Of a stretch of DNA of 64,000 bases, positions 53,860 to 63,015 are shown in pieces. The notes below the pieces were generated by a model. That model searched no databases, was not told the origin of the DNA, and worked only from the letters and a program-made list of their open reading frames with translations. Positions within the stretch are counted from its first letter, which is position 1. Each line of letters opens with the position of its first letter. The position numbers and the translations under genes were made by a program. This stretch comes from Bacterioplanoides sp. SCSIO 12839 (GTDB lineage: Bacteria > Pseudomonadota > Gammaproteobacteria > Pseudomonadales > Oceanobacteraceae): contig NZ_CP073745.1 in NCBI RefSeq assembly GCF_024397975.1, forward strand, positions 2,320,501 through 2,384,500, read 5' to 3'.

Positions 53860-55407
53860 TTATAAGGTAATAACGACACCGCCGTGTTCATTAGGAAATA
53901 CAAAGTCTGCCAAAGGCATAAGAGGATGAGAGCTTTCTCCCTGAAGAACACCGCCCTTCATTTCGATCTGAACGGAGTCCAGCAATCTGCGCTCATCGCC
54001 CAACTCAAAATAGAGAGTATAAACACCATCTTCTGCAGCTTGCCTTCCTTCACGCTCGGCACGGTCTGCAAATGGAATCTGTAAATGTAAGGGCTTATTC
54101 CACCAGTCAGCTTTATTAATAACTTCACGGCTCTGTTTCATATTAGAGCTGGCAAAATAATCCATTTCATAGTCTGGCCATGCACTGCCATCTTTCTCCA
54201 ATCGACAGAAGATTTCAAATTCATCAGATTCAGCTAATAAATCCAGGTGTCTAGCCAGAGGGTAATAAACATCCAATTCAAAAGAATCCATGCATTGTTT
54301 AATTTTGAGCTGGGTATCTTCCGGAGATTTCATTGCAAGATACCGGTCAAATTTTGAATTAATATCACTAACCGTCATTTCAACAATTTCGAATGGATAA
54401 GTCATCAGCGTATGACCATAGATATCAACCGTTAAACTGTAGCTGCCTGGCTTAAGCTCACCAAAATAACCGGTATTCATTAACTCAAACCAGTTCTCCT
54501 GGCTAGCAATCGCTTCCCGGCCGTCATTGCGACTCCAGCAAACTCTGCGAGATACAACATCACTGCCACTCATGATGCTAATTCTCAGCGCATCCCAATC
54601 ATACTGAATTTGTCTGCCTTCTTTCGTTTGAGTTGGTAAGAACCAGGCACGCAAAAAGCGCAGTGAAAGCTCACCGGTTTTTGCGTCAAGATCTAAATCA
54701 GGTGTCGAAAACAGTGTTTTTTGCTCATCTCGTGTTGATGCCAGGTCAACCTCAAAATATTTCTTTTTCTCCTGTTCAAAATCAGCCTGACCAGCAGCAT
54801 GACGCGCCTGGCTTTCATCCATCGATAAATAGTACATTCTCATTCGATGCAGAATGTCATCTTCTCGTCGCCAGGTAGGAACACCCCGGCCAACATTTTG
54901 TTCTGGGTAGTGTTTTTCAGCATATTCGTAACTTGGGTATATAAAAGAAACCTCAAGGAACAAGCCATCACCTTGCGGAATCAAAACCCCATAGCCACGC
55001 TCTGAGCGAAATTCATGATAGTTCAGTCTTTTTTCTTTATCTTTCAACAACTTAATAAGGTTGTAGTGTACATTGGATGTCTCATCGAATGAGAAGGCTA
55101 CCGCTGGATCCATTGGATCAGGAGCCTCAACGACAGGGGCAGGCTTTTCATCTTCAAGCGCCTTTTCGAGCATTCGTTTACCCAATGAGAGAGCGGACTT
55201 CCAACCTCCCTTTTTCACTTCATCAACAGCATTTTTGATTGTATCCTGAAGGTCCTCACTTTGTGCATCTTCCTGGCCCGTTACTTCGACGTGACGCTGA
55301 CCAGTGGCAGAGAATGTTTCAGGTTCAACATCCAAACTTATCTTAAATTCAGAATCCGCTGAATTTACCGGAATGGCAAAATAGTCGCCACTTACTAAAA
55401 CGCTCAT
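53860..55407 (-). CDS. Large hypothetical soluble protein (operon gene 1)
   Basis: About 515 residues, no signal peptide or membrane segment. The N-terminal ~55 residues are beta-like (FKISLDVEPETFSATGQRHVEV). A helical/acidic linker (~65-115) leads to three or four repeated-looking beta-sandwich segments: LSLRFLRAWFLPTQTKEGRQIQ, GELKPGSYSLTVDIYGHTLMTYPFEIVEMTV, and TLYFELGDERRLLDSVQIEMKGG. These have an immunoglobulin-like feel. ATG 55407 is preferred to TTG 55419. It is divergent from the first of two lipoproteins, with the 38-bp palindrome between. No family recognised. Confidence 0.65.
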   Translation of the reverse strand: MSVLVSGDYFAIPVNSADSEFKISLDVEPETFSATGQRHVEVTGQEDAQSEDLQDTIKNAVDEVKKGGWKSALSLGKRMLEKALEDEKPAPVVEAPDPMDPAVAFSFDETSNVHYNLIKLLKDKEKRLNYHEFRSERGYGVLIPQGDGLFLEVSFIYPSYEYAEKHYPEQNVGRGVPTWRREDDILHRMRMYYLSMDESQARHAAGQADFEQEKKKYFEVDLASTRDEQKTLFSTPDLDLDAKTGELSLRFLRAWFLPTQTKEGRQIQYDWDALRISIMSGSDVVSRRVCWSRNDGREAIASQENWFELMNTGYFGELKPGSYSLTVDIYGHTLMTYPFEIVEMTVSDINSKFDRYLAMKSPEDTQLKIKQCMDSFELDVYYPLARHLDLLAESDEFEIFCRLEKDGSAWPDYEMDYFASSNMKQSREVINKADWWNKPLHLQIPFADRAEREGRQAAEDGVYTLYFELGDERRLLDSVQIEMKGGVLQGESSHPLMPLADFVFPNEHGGVVITL

Positions 55408-55475
55408 AAAAAGACTCAATCACTAGAAGGCAAAAGGTGAAGAAAAATTTTAAAGAGCAAGTTGAGTTATGAACA

Positions 55476-55513
55476 TGGTGCAAATTAGGGTTTAAAAACC
55501 CTAATTTGCACCA
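55476..55513. promoter_or_regulatory. 38-bp perfect hairpin palindrome in a divergent promoter region
   Basis: The arm TGGTGCAAATTAGGGTTT (55476-55493) is exactly complementary to 55496-55513 around a 2-nt centre. It lies between the unknown operon (minus) and lipoprotein 1 (plus). A diverged copy of its right half and 3' flank occurs at 57572-57600, before lipoprotein 2. Confidence 0.85.
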
Positions 55514-55573
55514 TAGCCAATAACATTAAGAGGCTTAATATTCCGATCTTTAATTTTACGATTGGATCACAAC

Positions 55574-57493
55574 ATGAAATTTCATTTACTGACTATCGCC
55601 GTTCTATCCGCAACACTCGTTGCCTGTGGAGGTGGCGGAGGTTCTTCGAAGAAGCCCCAGGCACCAACAGATCCTGGAACTCCGAATCCTGGAACTCCGA
55701 ATCCTGGAACTCCGAACCCTGGAACTCCAGGCGAACCAACTGTTTCATTTCCATTTTCGCTGGAAGTGAGAGGGATCTCTGGCATCAATTATCAGATTGG
55801 TGAACGTTCCGGTATTGTCGAAGCTGGTACACCAATTGGTTACAACGAAGGTGAAAAGATCATCTTCTCGTTAGGAAAGATGCCACTGTCTAACGTTAAG
55901 GCTCAGGAAGAAATCACGCTGAAAAATTTTTTCCCTTCACTTCCTGAAACGCCTCGCGAGTTTCGAGCGGAGTTGCGTGAAGCATTCAACTTCAGACAAC
56001 CATTGCAAACATCTCCAAAACTGGAACAATCATATAACTTCACTAAGATAGCTGAATTGCATCAGCTGTCTAATATCATGCAGTTATTAATTGCCATGGA
56101 TCATGATGGTGATCCTGAGAATGGCTTGGATCTGAAAACGGGGAACTGGGCAAGCAAGCTGGCTGACTTTGATCAAAAATCGCTGCCATTCGAGCTGGAT
56201 TTGTATTCCTTTTCCAGCCACTCCAAGGTTAAAGCATTCTCACAGCAAAACAGTCTCCCAATTGCTATGGATGTCGCGACTCCGCTGACAACACTTTACC
56301 GCCTGACTGACACCTCAATTCCGGTGAAACCCGTAACAGGTTACACCACACCAACCTTAAGATCCCCTAAAACGGTTACCTATGCATTTACCGAAGATAT
56401 GCAGTTATCAAAGGAGACAACAACGATACGAAACAGCAGCAGTCAGGGGCCTGATGGACCCATTGCAGTAACCACCGGAACCTATATTTCAAGCTATGAA
56501 TATGATAATTCTGGCAACAATATAAAATCAGAGCGTACAGAAGATAATACGACAGACGGGGCTCTTGAAAGAGCATTCATGTATCAATACACATACAATA
56601 ATTATGGTGCCTTATTAACAAGAGAGTATAAATTTTCTCAGAATACGAAACTTTTAGAGCATTCATTAGCAACGTATAAGCCACTGGATGGTAAAGCCAT
56701 TATTGAAAGCTACCAATCTCGTAGCCAGTTGGATAGTGCGGCCAATTATCTTCAGGTAACACTTTCTTATACCGATGACGCTCGATTAAACAAAGACTCG
56801 CGCGAACGATTCGACGCGGGCGATAACTTTATAAACACTGCTAAATTAGATAAATACACCTACAAAGACGGAAACATAGAATCAGAAAAACTTAACCTCT
56901 ATGGAGCCACTGAGCTGATTGGCCAATATGATTTTAGCTACGAATATAACGAAGAAAAGATAACACGCACTGAAATACAACGTAATGCCGAACTTAATCA
57001 ACTTAATGATACCAAGGTGACAACAGAAAATTTTGATGACCAAGGCCGTATTACAACCAAAACTCTTGAGCAGATAAGCCCGCTAACCGACTCAGTTGTC
57101 AACCGTGGTTCCATGGTATATGAATATAATAGTGCAGGAAGTGTCAGCAGCTGTACTGCAAGCTACGATACTCAAGTTGACGGCACTCCTGACGTAAGAG
57201 TCCGTATTAAATACGATTATGATCGTAATGGTTTTACTCAACAACTGCTCGAAATTGACTCATCTGGAAATGGCGAATTTGTTAGTCAGAACAGCGAACG
57301 TATTGCTATTAAATATGGCAATGATGGTGAAGTAACTGAAGAAACCGGAGCTAATGAAGCGGTTTACAGCTACTCTGATGCTGAAACCAACAATGGTGTT
57401 GCTTATATGATTCATGAGTTTATGTTGATCGACAAAGCTATCCTGGAAGATCAAAACTGTCGCCTAACATTGCAACGAAAACTCGAAATCTAA
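55574..57493 (+). CDS. Lipoprotein with YD-repeat-like C-terminal half (paralogue 1)
   Basis: A 639-residue lipoprotein. The signal is MKFHLLTIAVLSATLVACGG, with lipobox Cys followed by a Gly run and a PGTPN repeat linker. Residues ~60-260 form a domain with LSNIMQLLIAMDHDGDPENGLDL, seen in some large surface proteins. Residues ~270-600 consist of repeats with YEYDNSGN, YTYNNYG, YDFSYEYNEE and YEYNSAG motifs like RHS/YD repeats, each ~25-45 residues. The start is ATG 55574 rather than a TTG 12 nt earlier. It is a tandem paralogue of the next gene, sharing domain order. Confidence 0.75.
   Translation: MKFHLLTIAVLSATLVACGGGGGSSKKPQAPTDPGTPNPGTPNPGTPNPGTPGEPTVSFPFSLEVRGISGINYQIGERSGIVEAGTPIGYNEGEKIIFSLGKMPLSNVKAQEEITLKNFFPSLPETPREFRAELREAFNFRQPLQTSPKLEQSYNFTKIAELHQLSNIMQLLIAMDHDGDPENGLDLKTGNWASKLADFDQKSLPFELDLYSFSSHSKVKAFSQQNSLPIAMDVATPLTTLYRLTDTSIPVKPVTGYTTPTLRSPKTVTYAFTEDMQLSKETTTIRNSSSQGPDGPIAVTTGTYISSYEYDNSGNNIKSERTEDNTTDGALERAFMYQYTYNNYGALLTREYKFSQNTKLLEHSLATYKPLDGKAIIESYQSRSQLDSAANYLQVTLSYTDDARLNKDSRERFDAGDNFINTAKLDKYTYKDGNIESEKLNLYGATELIGQYDFSYEYNEEKITRTEIQRNAELNQLNDTKVTTENFDDQGRITTKTLEQISPLTDSVVNRGSMVYEYNSAGSVSSCTASYDTQVDGTPDVRVRIKYDYDRNGFTQQLLEIDSSGNGEFVSQNSERIAIKYGNDGEVTEETGANEAVYSYSDAETNNGVAYMIHEFMLIDKAILEDQNCRLTLQRKLEI
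55676..55730 (+). repeat. 15-bp coding repeat in lipoprotein 1
   Basis: Three full units of GGAACTCCGAATCCT and a partial fourth encode the PGTPN linker after the lipid anchor. Confidence 0.85.
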
Positions 57494-57571
57494 CATTTGA
57501 AAAAACAGGGCTGGTATAGAACAACAGTGCCAGTCCTGCCTTTCTTTTTACATCCTTCGCTTTCTTACCCG

Positions 57572-57600
57572 AAAACCCTAAATTGCACTATAGTCAATTA
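57572..57600. promoter_or_regulatory. Diverged half-copy of the 38-bp palindrome
   Basis: AAAACCCTAAATTGCACTAT and the bases after it match the right arm and flank of the palindrome (from 55495) with about four differences. The left arm is missing. It lies 54 nt before lipoprotein 2, whereas the full palindrome ends 61 nt before lipoprotein 1. Confidence 0.65.
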
Positions 57601-57653
57601 AAAGGCCGTGCATATCATAGTGAGTTCCTGTTTATATTGTGGTGGAACAACCT

Positions 57654-59561
57654 ATGAAATCTCGTATTCTATCAATTGCAATTTTATCGGCTTCACTTGC
57701 TGCCTGTGGTGGCGGAGGCGGCGGTGGCTCCACTCCCCCACCAACTAATCCGGATACACCAACTAATCCGGATACACCAACTAATCCGGATACACCGACT
57801 AATCCGGATACACCAACTAATCCGGATACGCCAACTAATCCGGATACACCGACTAATCCAGATACACCCGATCCAGCAAAACCCATGCTTCAGGTCAAAG
57901 GCATTAGCGGCATTAATTACAGTATTGGTGATCGCAGTGGCGTAGTGGAAGCGGGCAAAGCCATCGAATATGTCAGTGGTGAAGACGTTACTTTTTCATT
58001 GGGTAAACTGACCATCGCAACCGTTGCTGCCAAAGACGAGATCACCATGGCAGATATGTTCCCTGCTCTACCAGAGACGGCTAAGGATTTCCGTGCAGCT
58101 TTACGCCAGTATTATCAGTTTAGAGCAAGTCTTCAGACCTCGCCGCGTACAGAAAAAATGTTTAAGTATGGTGCAGAACCAACCCTTCATCGTCTGTCAA
58201 ATATTATGCAGTTACTGGTCGCGATGGATAACGATGCTGATGCCAGCAATGGCCTGGATTTAGAAACAGGTGGCTGGGCCAAAAAATTAGCTGACACGGA
58301 CCTTAATGCATTACCGCTGAACAGCCATTTGGAGTCATTTTCCAGTAATGTTCGTGTACGGGCATTTTCACAAAAATATGAATTGCCCTTGAATATGGAT
58401 ATTGCAACCCCGCTGAGCACTTTATATCAGATGATCGGCAAATCATTGAGTGTGAAGCCTGTAACCGGATATAACACACCAAATATCAGCCCGGGGAGAA
58501 CCGTTAGCTATACATTCAATGCGGCCAGCCAACTCGCAGAAGACAAACGCGAAACATCAAGCGGTATTTTTACGGATAAGTTTGTATTCGACGCACACGG
58601 CAATATTATCCAAGAGATATCGGAATCCGATACAAATCGCGATGGCAATCGTGACCAACACAGAATCAAAACCTATTCTTACAATAATTATGGAATACGC
58701 TTGCTATCAAGCGATGAACGTTTTAATGATTCGAGCCGGCCTGCAACTTATCATTATACCAATGCTGGTACCGCAAATAAGGCCTTACCACAAATGTATC
58801 GTTCTAATAATGAACTGCAGGCCGATCAATATTTTATCCGCAGCTCTCAATATAATGATGCCAACTTGCTAACAGAGAATAAAAGCCAGGGTTATGACTC
58901 GGATGGTAATTTGGTCGGTACGGTTGCTTTGAGCACCTACACCTACTCAGACGGCTTTGTAGCGGTTGCAACACAATATAGCTATAGCGCCGCTAGGTAT
59001 AATGGTAAGGAGCAGTTGGCTTATACCTACGGTAACCAACAAGTCTCTGCCGGTTATACTTATTTTAACTCAAGTGATGATCAGACAGGCTCGACCTATG
59101 TATTGACAGATAAGTTTGATGACAACAATCGGATTATTGGAAAAAATATCGTTTTCATGCGTGAAGGAACTAACTTCCTAAAAAGAAGCGCTCTTTATAC
59201 ATACGACGAACAAGGCCGCTTAACCAGCTGCACACAAACGGAGGACATTGGTGCGGATGGTGTCTTTGAATCGCAGTCTCGCATGAGTAAGAGCTACGAT
59301 GAAAATGGCTTGACTGAAGCTTTCTTCGAAACAGATGGAGATGGCGATGGTAATTTCACCCCGAGTGAGCGCCTCGTCATTACTTATGGTGATGATGGAG
59401 CATTGACCTCAGAAAGTGATAACAATGGTGCTCATTACACTTATGCTGACGAAGCTATCGAGGACGGTGTTGCTTACATGGTTCATGAGCTGATGTTGAT
59501 CGACGATGATCTAAATAACAATTCATGCAGTCTATCAACATCTGATCGCATTAATCGTTAA
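57654..59561 (+). CDS. Lipoprotein with YD-repeat-like C-terminal half (paralogue 2)
   Basis: A 635-residue lipoprotein homologous to paralogue 1 over its length. The signal is followed by lipobox Cys, a Gly run and seven TNPDTP units. Domain 1 contains KGISGINYSIGDRSGVVEAG and LSNIMQLLVAMDNDADASNG. The C-terminal half has repeats such as YSYNNYGIR, YTYGNQQ, YTYDEQG and ENNGAHYTY-like turns, as in RHS/YD proteins. The end (AYMVHELMLID) matches paralogue 1 (AYMIHEFMLID). ATG 57654 is used over GTG 57639. A terminator follows at 59586. Confidence 0.75.
   Translation: MKSRILSIAILSASLAACGGGGGGGSTPPPTNPDTPTNPDTPTNPDTPTNPDTPTNPDTPTNPDTPTNPDTPDPAKPMLQVKGISGINYSIGDRSGVVEAGKAIEYVSGEDVTFSLGKLTIATVAAKDEITMADMFPALPETAKDFRAALRQYYQFRASLQTSPRTEKMFKYGAEPTLHRLSNIMQLLVAMDNDADASNGLDLETGGWAKKLADTDLNALPLNSHLESFSSNVRVRAFSQKYELPLNMDIATPLSTLYQMIGKSLSVKPVTGYNTPNISPGRTVSYTFNAASQLAEDKRETSSGIFTDKFVFDAHGNIIQEISESDTNRDGNRDQHRIKTYSYNNYGIRLLSSDERFNDSSRPATYHYTNAGTANKALPQMYRSNNELQADQYFIRSSQYNDANLLTENKSQGYDSDGNLVGTVALSTYTYSDGFVAVATQYSYSAARYNGKEQLAYTYGNQQVSAGYTYFNSSDDQTGSTYVLTDKFDDNNRIIGKNIVFMREGTNFLKRSALYTYDEQGRLTSCTQTEDIGADGVFESQSRMSKSYDENGLTEAFFETDGDGDGNFTPSERLVITYGDDGALTSESDNNGAHYTYADEAIEDGVAYMVHELMLIDDDLNNNSCSLSTSDRINR
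57744..57869 (+). repeat. 18-bp coding tandem repeat, seven units
   Basis: Seven head-to-tail copies of ACTAATCCGGATACACCA with a few changes encode TNPDTP repeats. Length change by slippage would keep the frame. Confidence 0.92.
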
Positions 59562-59585
59562 TATCTTTTCTTCTGTTTACCATGA

Positions 59586-59616
59586 AAAGCCGTTTAACTG
59601 TCTGTTAAACGGCTTT
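59586..59616. terminator. Terminator after lipoprotein 2
   Basis: AAAGCCGTTTAAC / GTTAAACGGCTTT, a 13-bp perfect stem around a 5-nt loop, ending in a T run. It lies between convergent genes. Confidence 0.85.
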
Positions 59617-59653
59617 ATTGATGCTTCACTTTGCTATTATCTTCAAAAGCGAT

Positions 59654-60766
59654 TTAACTATTGATTTTTCGATACTCCGTTGGTGTACAAGCAAACACCT
59701 TCTTAAAATGGCCGTAAAAGGTCGTCTTACTTGAGAACCCAGCTTCCACATACACATCAACAATTGCCATCCCTGGTTGCTCCAGCAATTTTGCCGCAGC
59801 ATACCGCACCCGAAAATCATTGATGAACTCGTAGAAGGTTTTACCACCGCCCTTATTAATCAACTCTGATAACTTATGAGTTGTGGTGCCCAGTTGCTCA
59901 GCCAGCGAACTTAATGATAAATCGTCTTGCAGAAACAGTTGCTGCTCTTCGACTTGAGCAAACACCGCCTGAACCACTGAATCCGGCAACTCGTTCGTTT
60001 CCTGAGCATGGGATGTATCTTCGGGCAATACCGCAACAATTTCACGGTTTTGCAGAATCACCTCATCTTCAATAGGTACCCCGGTATAGTTCCTCCAGGC
60101 TGTCTCAATCGCCATGCAAAGAAAGAAGGCCACTAGAATCATAAAACCAATATCACCTAATGACAGGGCATTGCCGGATGGATTCATAAAAGCGCTGGTC
60201 ACCTGTGTGACCGTTGTTATGAGAATCACCAGAATTGCGTTCATCATTTTGCGCCAGGAGCGTGGCAGGGTTTTACTTTGATACGAAGCCCAGTCTCTGC
60301 GCAAGGTTGCCATCAACCAAAAAGAGGCAATCACATAAGCAATGGTCTGAACCCCAGCCATCATACTGACGAGGTTAAACAAACTGATATAGGCTGGCTG
60401 CTGGTAATCCGCTTGCGTTGCAAAACTGAACATCGGCTGATCGGTTAATAATCCAGGGGCTGATACCACAATCGCCAGTGGCAACAAACAAATGGCAAAA
60501 TCTTTGAGGCCAACATAGCTGCGTGTTGATATATGAGAAATATAACCCAGCAGTAATGGCCCGGGTAAAAAGACAATCGGTAACAAACAAAAATATAACT
60601 TTGGAGAGATATAGAAATCTTGGGCGTCCAACTGAATCAACCCAAGGTAACCAATCACAAACGCCATGTAGCCACTTAACCAAAGGCGAGAGCGACAACG
60701 AATGGATAACACGACCCAAAATAATACAAAGGACACGGCCATTAAGGTCCAGTAAACCCATTCCAC
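59654..60766 (-). CDS. AraC-family regulator with N-terminal membrane domain
   Basis: A 370-residue protein with about 7 hydrophobic segments (residues 1-240) followed by a cytoplasmic AraC-type DNA-binding domain: LFLQDDLSLSSLAEQLGTTTHKLSELINKGGGKTFYEFINDFRVRYAAAKLLE and IVDVYVEAGFSSKTTFYGHFKKVFACTPTEYRK. This arrangement is common for membrane-linked AraC regulators that may sense envelope signals. TTAGGTGG lies directly before ATG 60766. Targets unknown; the nearest genes are the lipoproteins and the LuxR pair. Confidence 0.87.
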   Translation of the reverse strand: MEWVYWTLMAVSFVLFWVVLSIRCRSRLWLSGYMAFVIGYLGLIQLDAQDFYISPKLYFCLLPIVFLPGPLLLGYISHISTRSYVGLKDFAICLLPLAIVVSAPGLLTDQPMFSFATQADYQQPAYISLFNLVSMMAGVQTIAYVIASFWLMATLRRDWASYQSKTLPRSWRKMMNAILVILITTVTQVTSAFMNPSGNALSLGDIGFMILVAFFLCMAIETAWRNYTGVPIEDEVILQNREIVAVLPEDTSHAQETNELPDSVVQAVFAQVEEQQLFLQDDLSLSSLAEQLGTTTHKLSELINKGGGKTFYEFINDFRVRYAAAKLLEQPGMAIVDVYVEAGFSSKTTFYGHFKKVFACTPTEYRKINS

Positions 60767-60981
60767 CTAATTTCTCCCCACCGAACTAATTAATTATATT
60801 TTTGAAACAAAGATCTAAGAACAAACCCATTTAACTCAAATCAAGCAACCAAGCGTCCATTCCGAGCTCAAAAGAACTCCAAAAACCGTACTTCTGGATC
60901 GAAACGGACTGATGGAATGACTGATTTGCGTAGCATTGCAGATTCTGTTCGAGAATAAAAATACAGGCGCGGTGTTTATTT

Positions 60982-61866
60982 ATGCGATCTCACCAAGGTA
61001 TCAGCCAGCAATTTCAGCAGCTCACTCAAGCGTTAAATTTAACCTCAGGGTGCTATCCCGACTGGCCACAATTCATTAAGAACTTAGCAGAAATCACGCA
61101 AGTTAATAGTGTAATTTTATCAGGCCCTGAAGAATTTGGTGTCGAAAATCAGCAAATCGAAGACCTTTCTGCAAACACAGTTGTTGTGAAATATGGCCGT
61201 TTTGAAGTGATATTCGATAATCAACAATCCAGCAAAGAGGAAGTTTTATTTAGGGTAACGCCTTATCGCGCCTTTATTGAAACCTTGCTGAAGCTCGCCA
61301 AGCAACACTGTCAGAGGTTGCTTGAAGCACAATTTTCCAGCGCTTGCCTGTCAACATTACGCCGCCAAACGGTGACATTAAATCGCCATGGAAAATTAAT
61401 AGCGAATCAAGAGCTGAGTGATTTAACTGGCGCAAACTCCCCACTGGATGTCAGCAACCACAGCCTTTACCTGAAAGATGACCCTACCTGGTTGCGCGAC
61501 ATTCTCCAATCCTTTTGCAAGGGTGGAACGGACGTCAAACAAAGGGTCAGTGACTATCGAGGCAAGCTCTGGTTGATCACCGTCACTCGTCACCCAGTGG
61601 GTTCGAAAACGGCCAATATTTCAATACAGCTAACCCAGTTGAACCCGGCCGACAAGGCGCAATGGCTGACACAACTGTGGCCAATCAGCGCTGCTGAAGC
61701 CCAGGTTGCCATGTCCTTTGCCAATGGCAACAGTGCTGAAGTGGTTGCCAGCCAGACCGGATACAGCATCAATACGGTGTATTCCTATCTGAAAAAAATG
61801 TATGCCGAACTCGGTATTAATAAGCAGTCTCAGCTGACAGCTGCTATTGCTCCGCATCGTTTATGA
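60982..61866 (+). CDS. LuxR-family transcriptional regulator (first of a pair)
   Basis: A 294-residue protein. The C-terminal ~65 residues form a LuxR/FixJ helix-turn-helix: WPISAAEAQVAMSFANGNSAEVVASQTGYSINTVYSYLKKMYAELGINKQSQLTAAI. The N-terminal ~210 residues show no receiver domain and no acyl-homoserine lactone pocket that I can recognise. It is followed 7 nt later by another LuxR-type gene. Signal and targets unknown. Confidence 0.8.
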   Translation: MRSHQGISQQFQQLTQALNLTSGCYPDWPQFIKNLAEITQVNSVILSGPEEFGVENQQIEDLSANTVVVKYGRFEVIFDNQQSSKEEVLFRVTPYRAFIETLLKLAKQHCQRLLEAQFSSACLSTLRRQTVTLNRHGKLIANQELSDLTGANSPLDVSNHSLYLKDDPTWLRDILQSFCKGGTDVKQRVSDYRGKLWLITVTRHPVGSKTANISIQLTQLNPADKAQWLTQLWPISAAEAQVAMSFANGNSAEVVASQTGYSINTVYSYLKKMYAELGINKQSQLTAAIAPHRL

Positions 61867-61873
61867 GGTTGTT

Positions 61874-62974
61874 ATGAATATTAATGTTGATGTGAATCGG
61901 GTCAGCGATTATATCGATCGCATTTACCAGGCAATCCTTACTCCGGATGACATACCTGAAATCATGAGCGATCTTCGCTCAGAGGTTGATGCGCCTTATT
62001 CGTCACTGCAGGTAGAGGGCATCTATAACCATTCCTTGGATCAGGCTCACCTGATTGATTACGATTCAACGGCCATTAATCAGTATTCCGATTATTTTAT
62101 CACCCGCGATCCATGGACTCAGAAGCTGATCGACCGCGGTGCCATTGATCACCCATTTCAATCAGCAGTAAGAATGGTCAGCGATAAAGACTATCGCGCC
62201 AGTGAATTTTATCAGGACTGGGGACGACAGCATGGCGTGCGTTATGCGATTGGCAGTGGTTTCAAAGTCGATAATCAGCATATTCTGAAATTGGCTTTCC
62301 AACGCCATTGTGATCATCAGGCATTTGCTGATCACGACGAGCAGTTCCTGAATTTATTACACCCTCATTTTGGTCAATGGCTACGATTAAGTAATCTGTT
62401 TAAAGATCAGCCAAGTCATCACGAACAGAAAGACATGCTCGACGGAATGAATCGCCCGGTATGGCTATTAAGTTCTGACCTGACGATTAAATACAGCAAT
62501 AAAATGGCAGAGCAATGGCTGAAACAAGCACACTTCGTCACCCTGAAAGATCAAAAACTAACCACACGTGATTACGACCAATATTGCCAGCTGCAACAAA
62601 AAGTGAATGCGCTCTTAACGCCTGAAAAACAACGATTGTCGGGAAATCAGCATGCCATCAGCCTGACGGATGGCAACCAATCAGAAATATTCTGGCTGGT
62701 ACCTGTTTCAGTTAATCATCAGCGTTTGGTGATGTTGGTTGGCCGCAAACAAAACGCCGACGCCAGACACGTTCATAAGCAATTTGGTATCAGTTTGCGA
62801 CAAGCTGAAATATCCACTCGTTTATCCGCTGGCAGTCATGTCGCAGAGATTGCCAGTGATCTGAATATTTCGGTGAATACCGTGAGAAATCAGTTATCGA
62901 GTAGTTTTCGTAAATTAGGCATTAAAAACCAATCGGAGTTAGTTGAACTGATACATCATACCTGTGACCGATAA
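61874..62974 (+). CDS. LuxR-family transcriptional regulator (second of a pair)
   Basis: About 366 residues with a C-terminal LuxR helix-turn-helix (FGISLRQAEISTRLSAGSHVAEIASDLNISVNTVRNQLSSSFRKLGIKNQSELVELI) and an N-terminal region reminiscent of PAS/GAF sensors, with a conserved-looking DPWTQKLIDRGAIDHPFQ. ATG 61874 has GAGG upstream; the frame is open to 61847 but overlaps gene 1. Probably an operon with the preceding regulator. The two products may work in series or as a heteromer. Confidence 0.8.
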   Translation: MNINVDVNRVSDYIDRIYQAILTPDDIPEIMSDLRSEVDAPYSSLQVEGIYNHSLDQAHLIDYDSTAINQYSDYFITRDPWTQKLIDRGAIDHPFQSAVRMVSDKDYRASEFYQDWGRQHGVRYAIGSGFKVDNQHILKLAFQRHCDHQAFADHDEQFLNLLHPHFGQWLRLSNLFKDQPSHHEQKDMLDGMNRPVWLLSSDLTIKYSNKMAEQWLKQAHFVTLKDQKLTTRDYDQYCQLQQKVNALLTPEKQRLSGNQHAISLTDGNQSEIFWLVPVSVNHQRLVMLVGRKQNADARHVHKQFGISLRQAEISTRLSAGSHVAEIASDLNISVNTVRNQLSSSFRKLGIKNQSELVELIHHTCDR

Positions 62975-63015
62975 GTCGCTATCTTATCAATCACGCGATC
63001 TGCTACAGTCATAGG

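Noticed and set aside
57744-57869. Seven regular repeats as a possible CRISPR or non-coding satellite
   Set aside because: The units are 18 nt without spacers and encode TNPDTP in the frame of a lipoprotein, so they are coding linker repeats.
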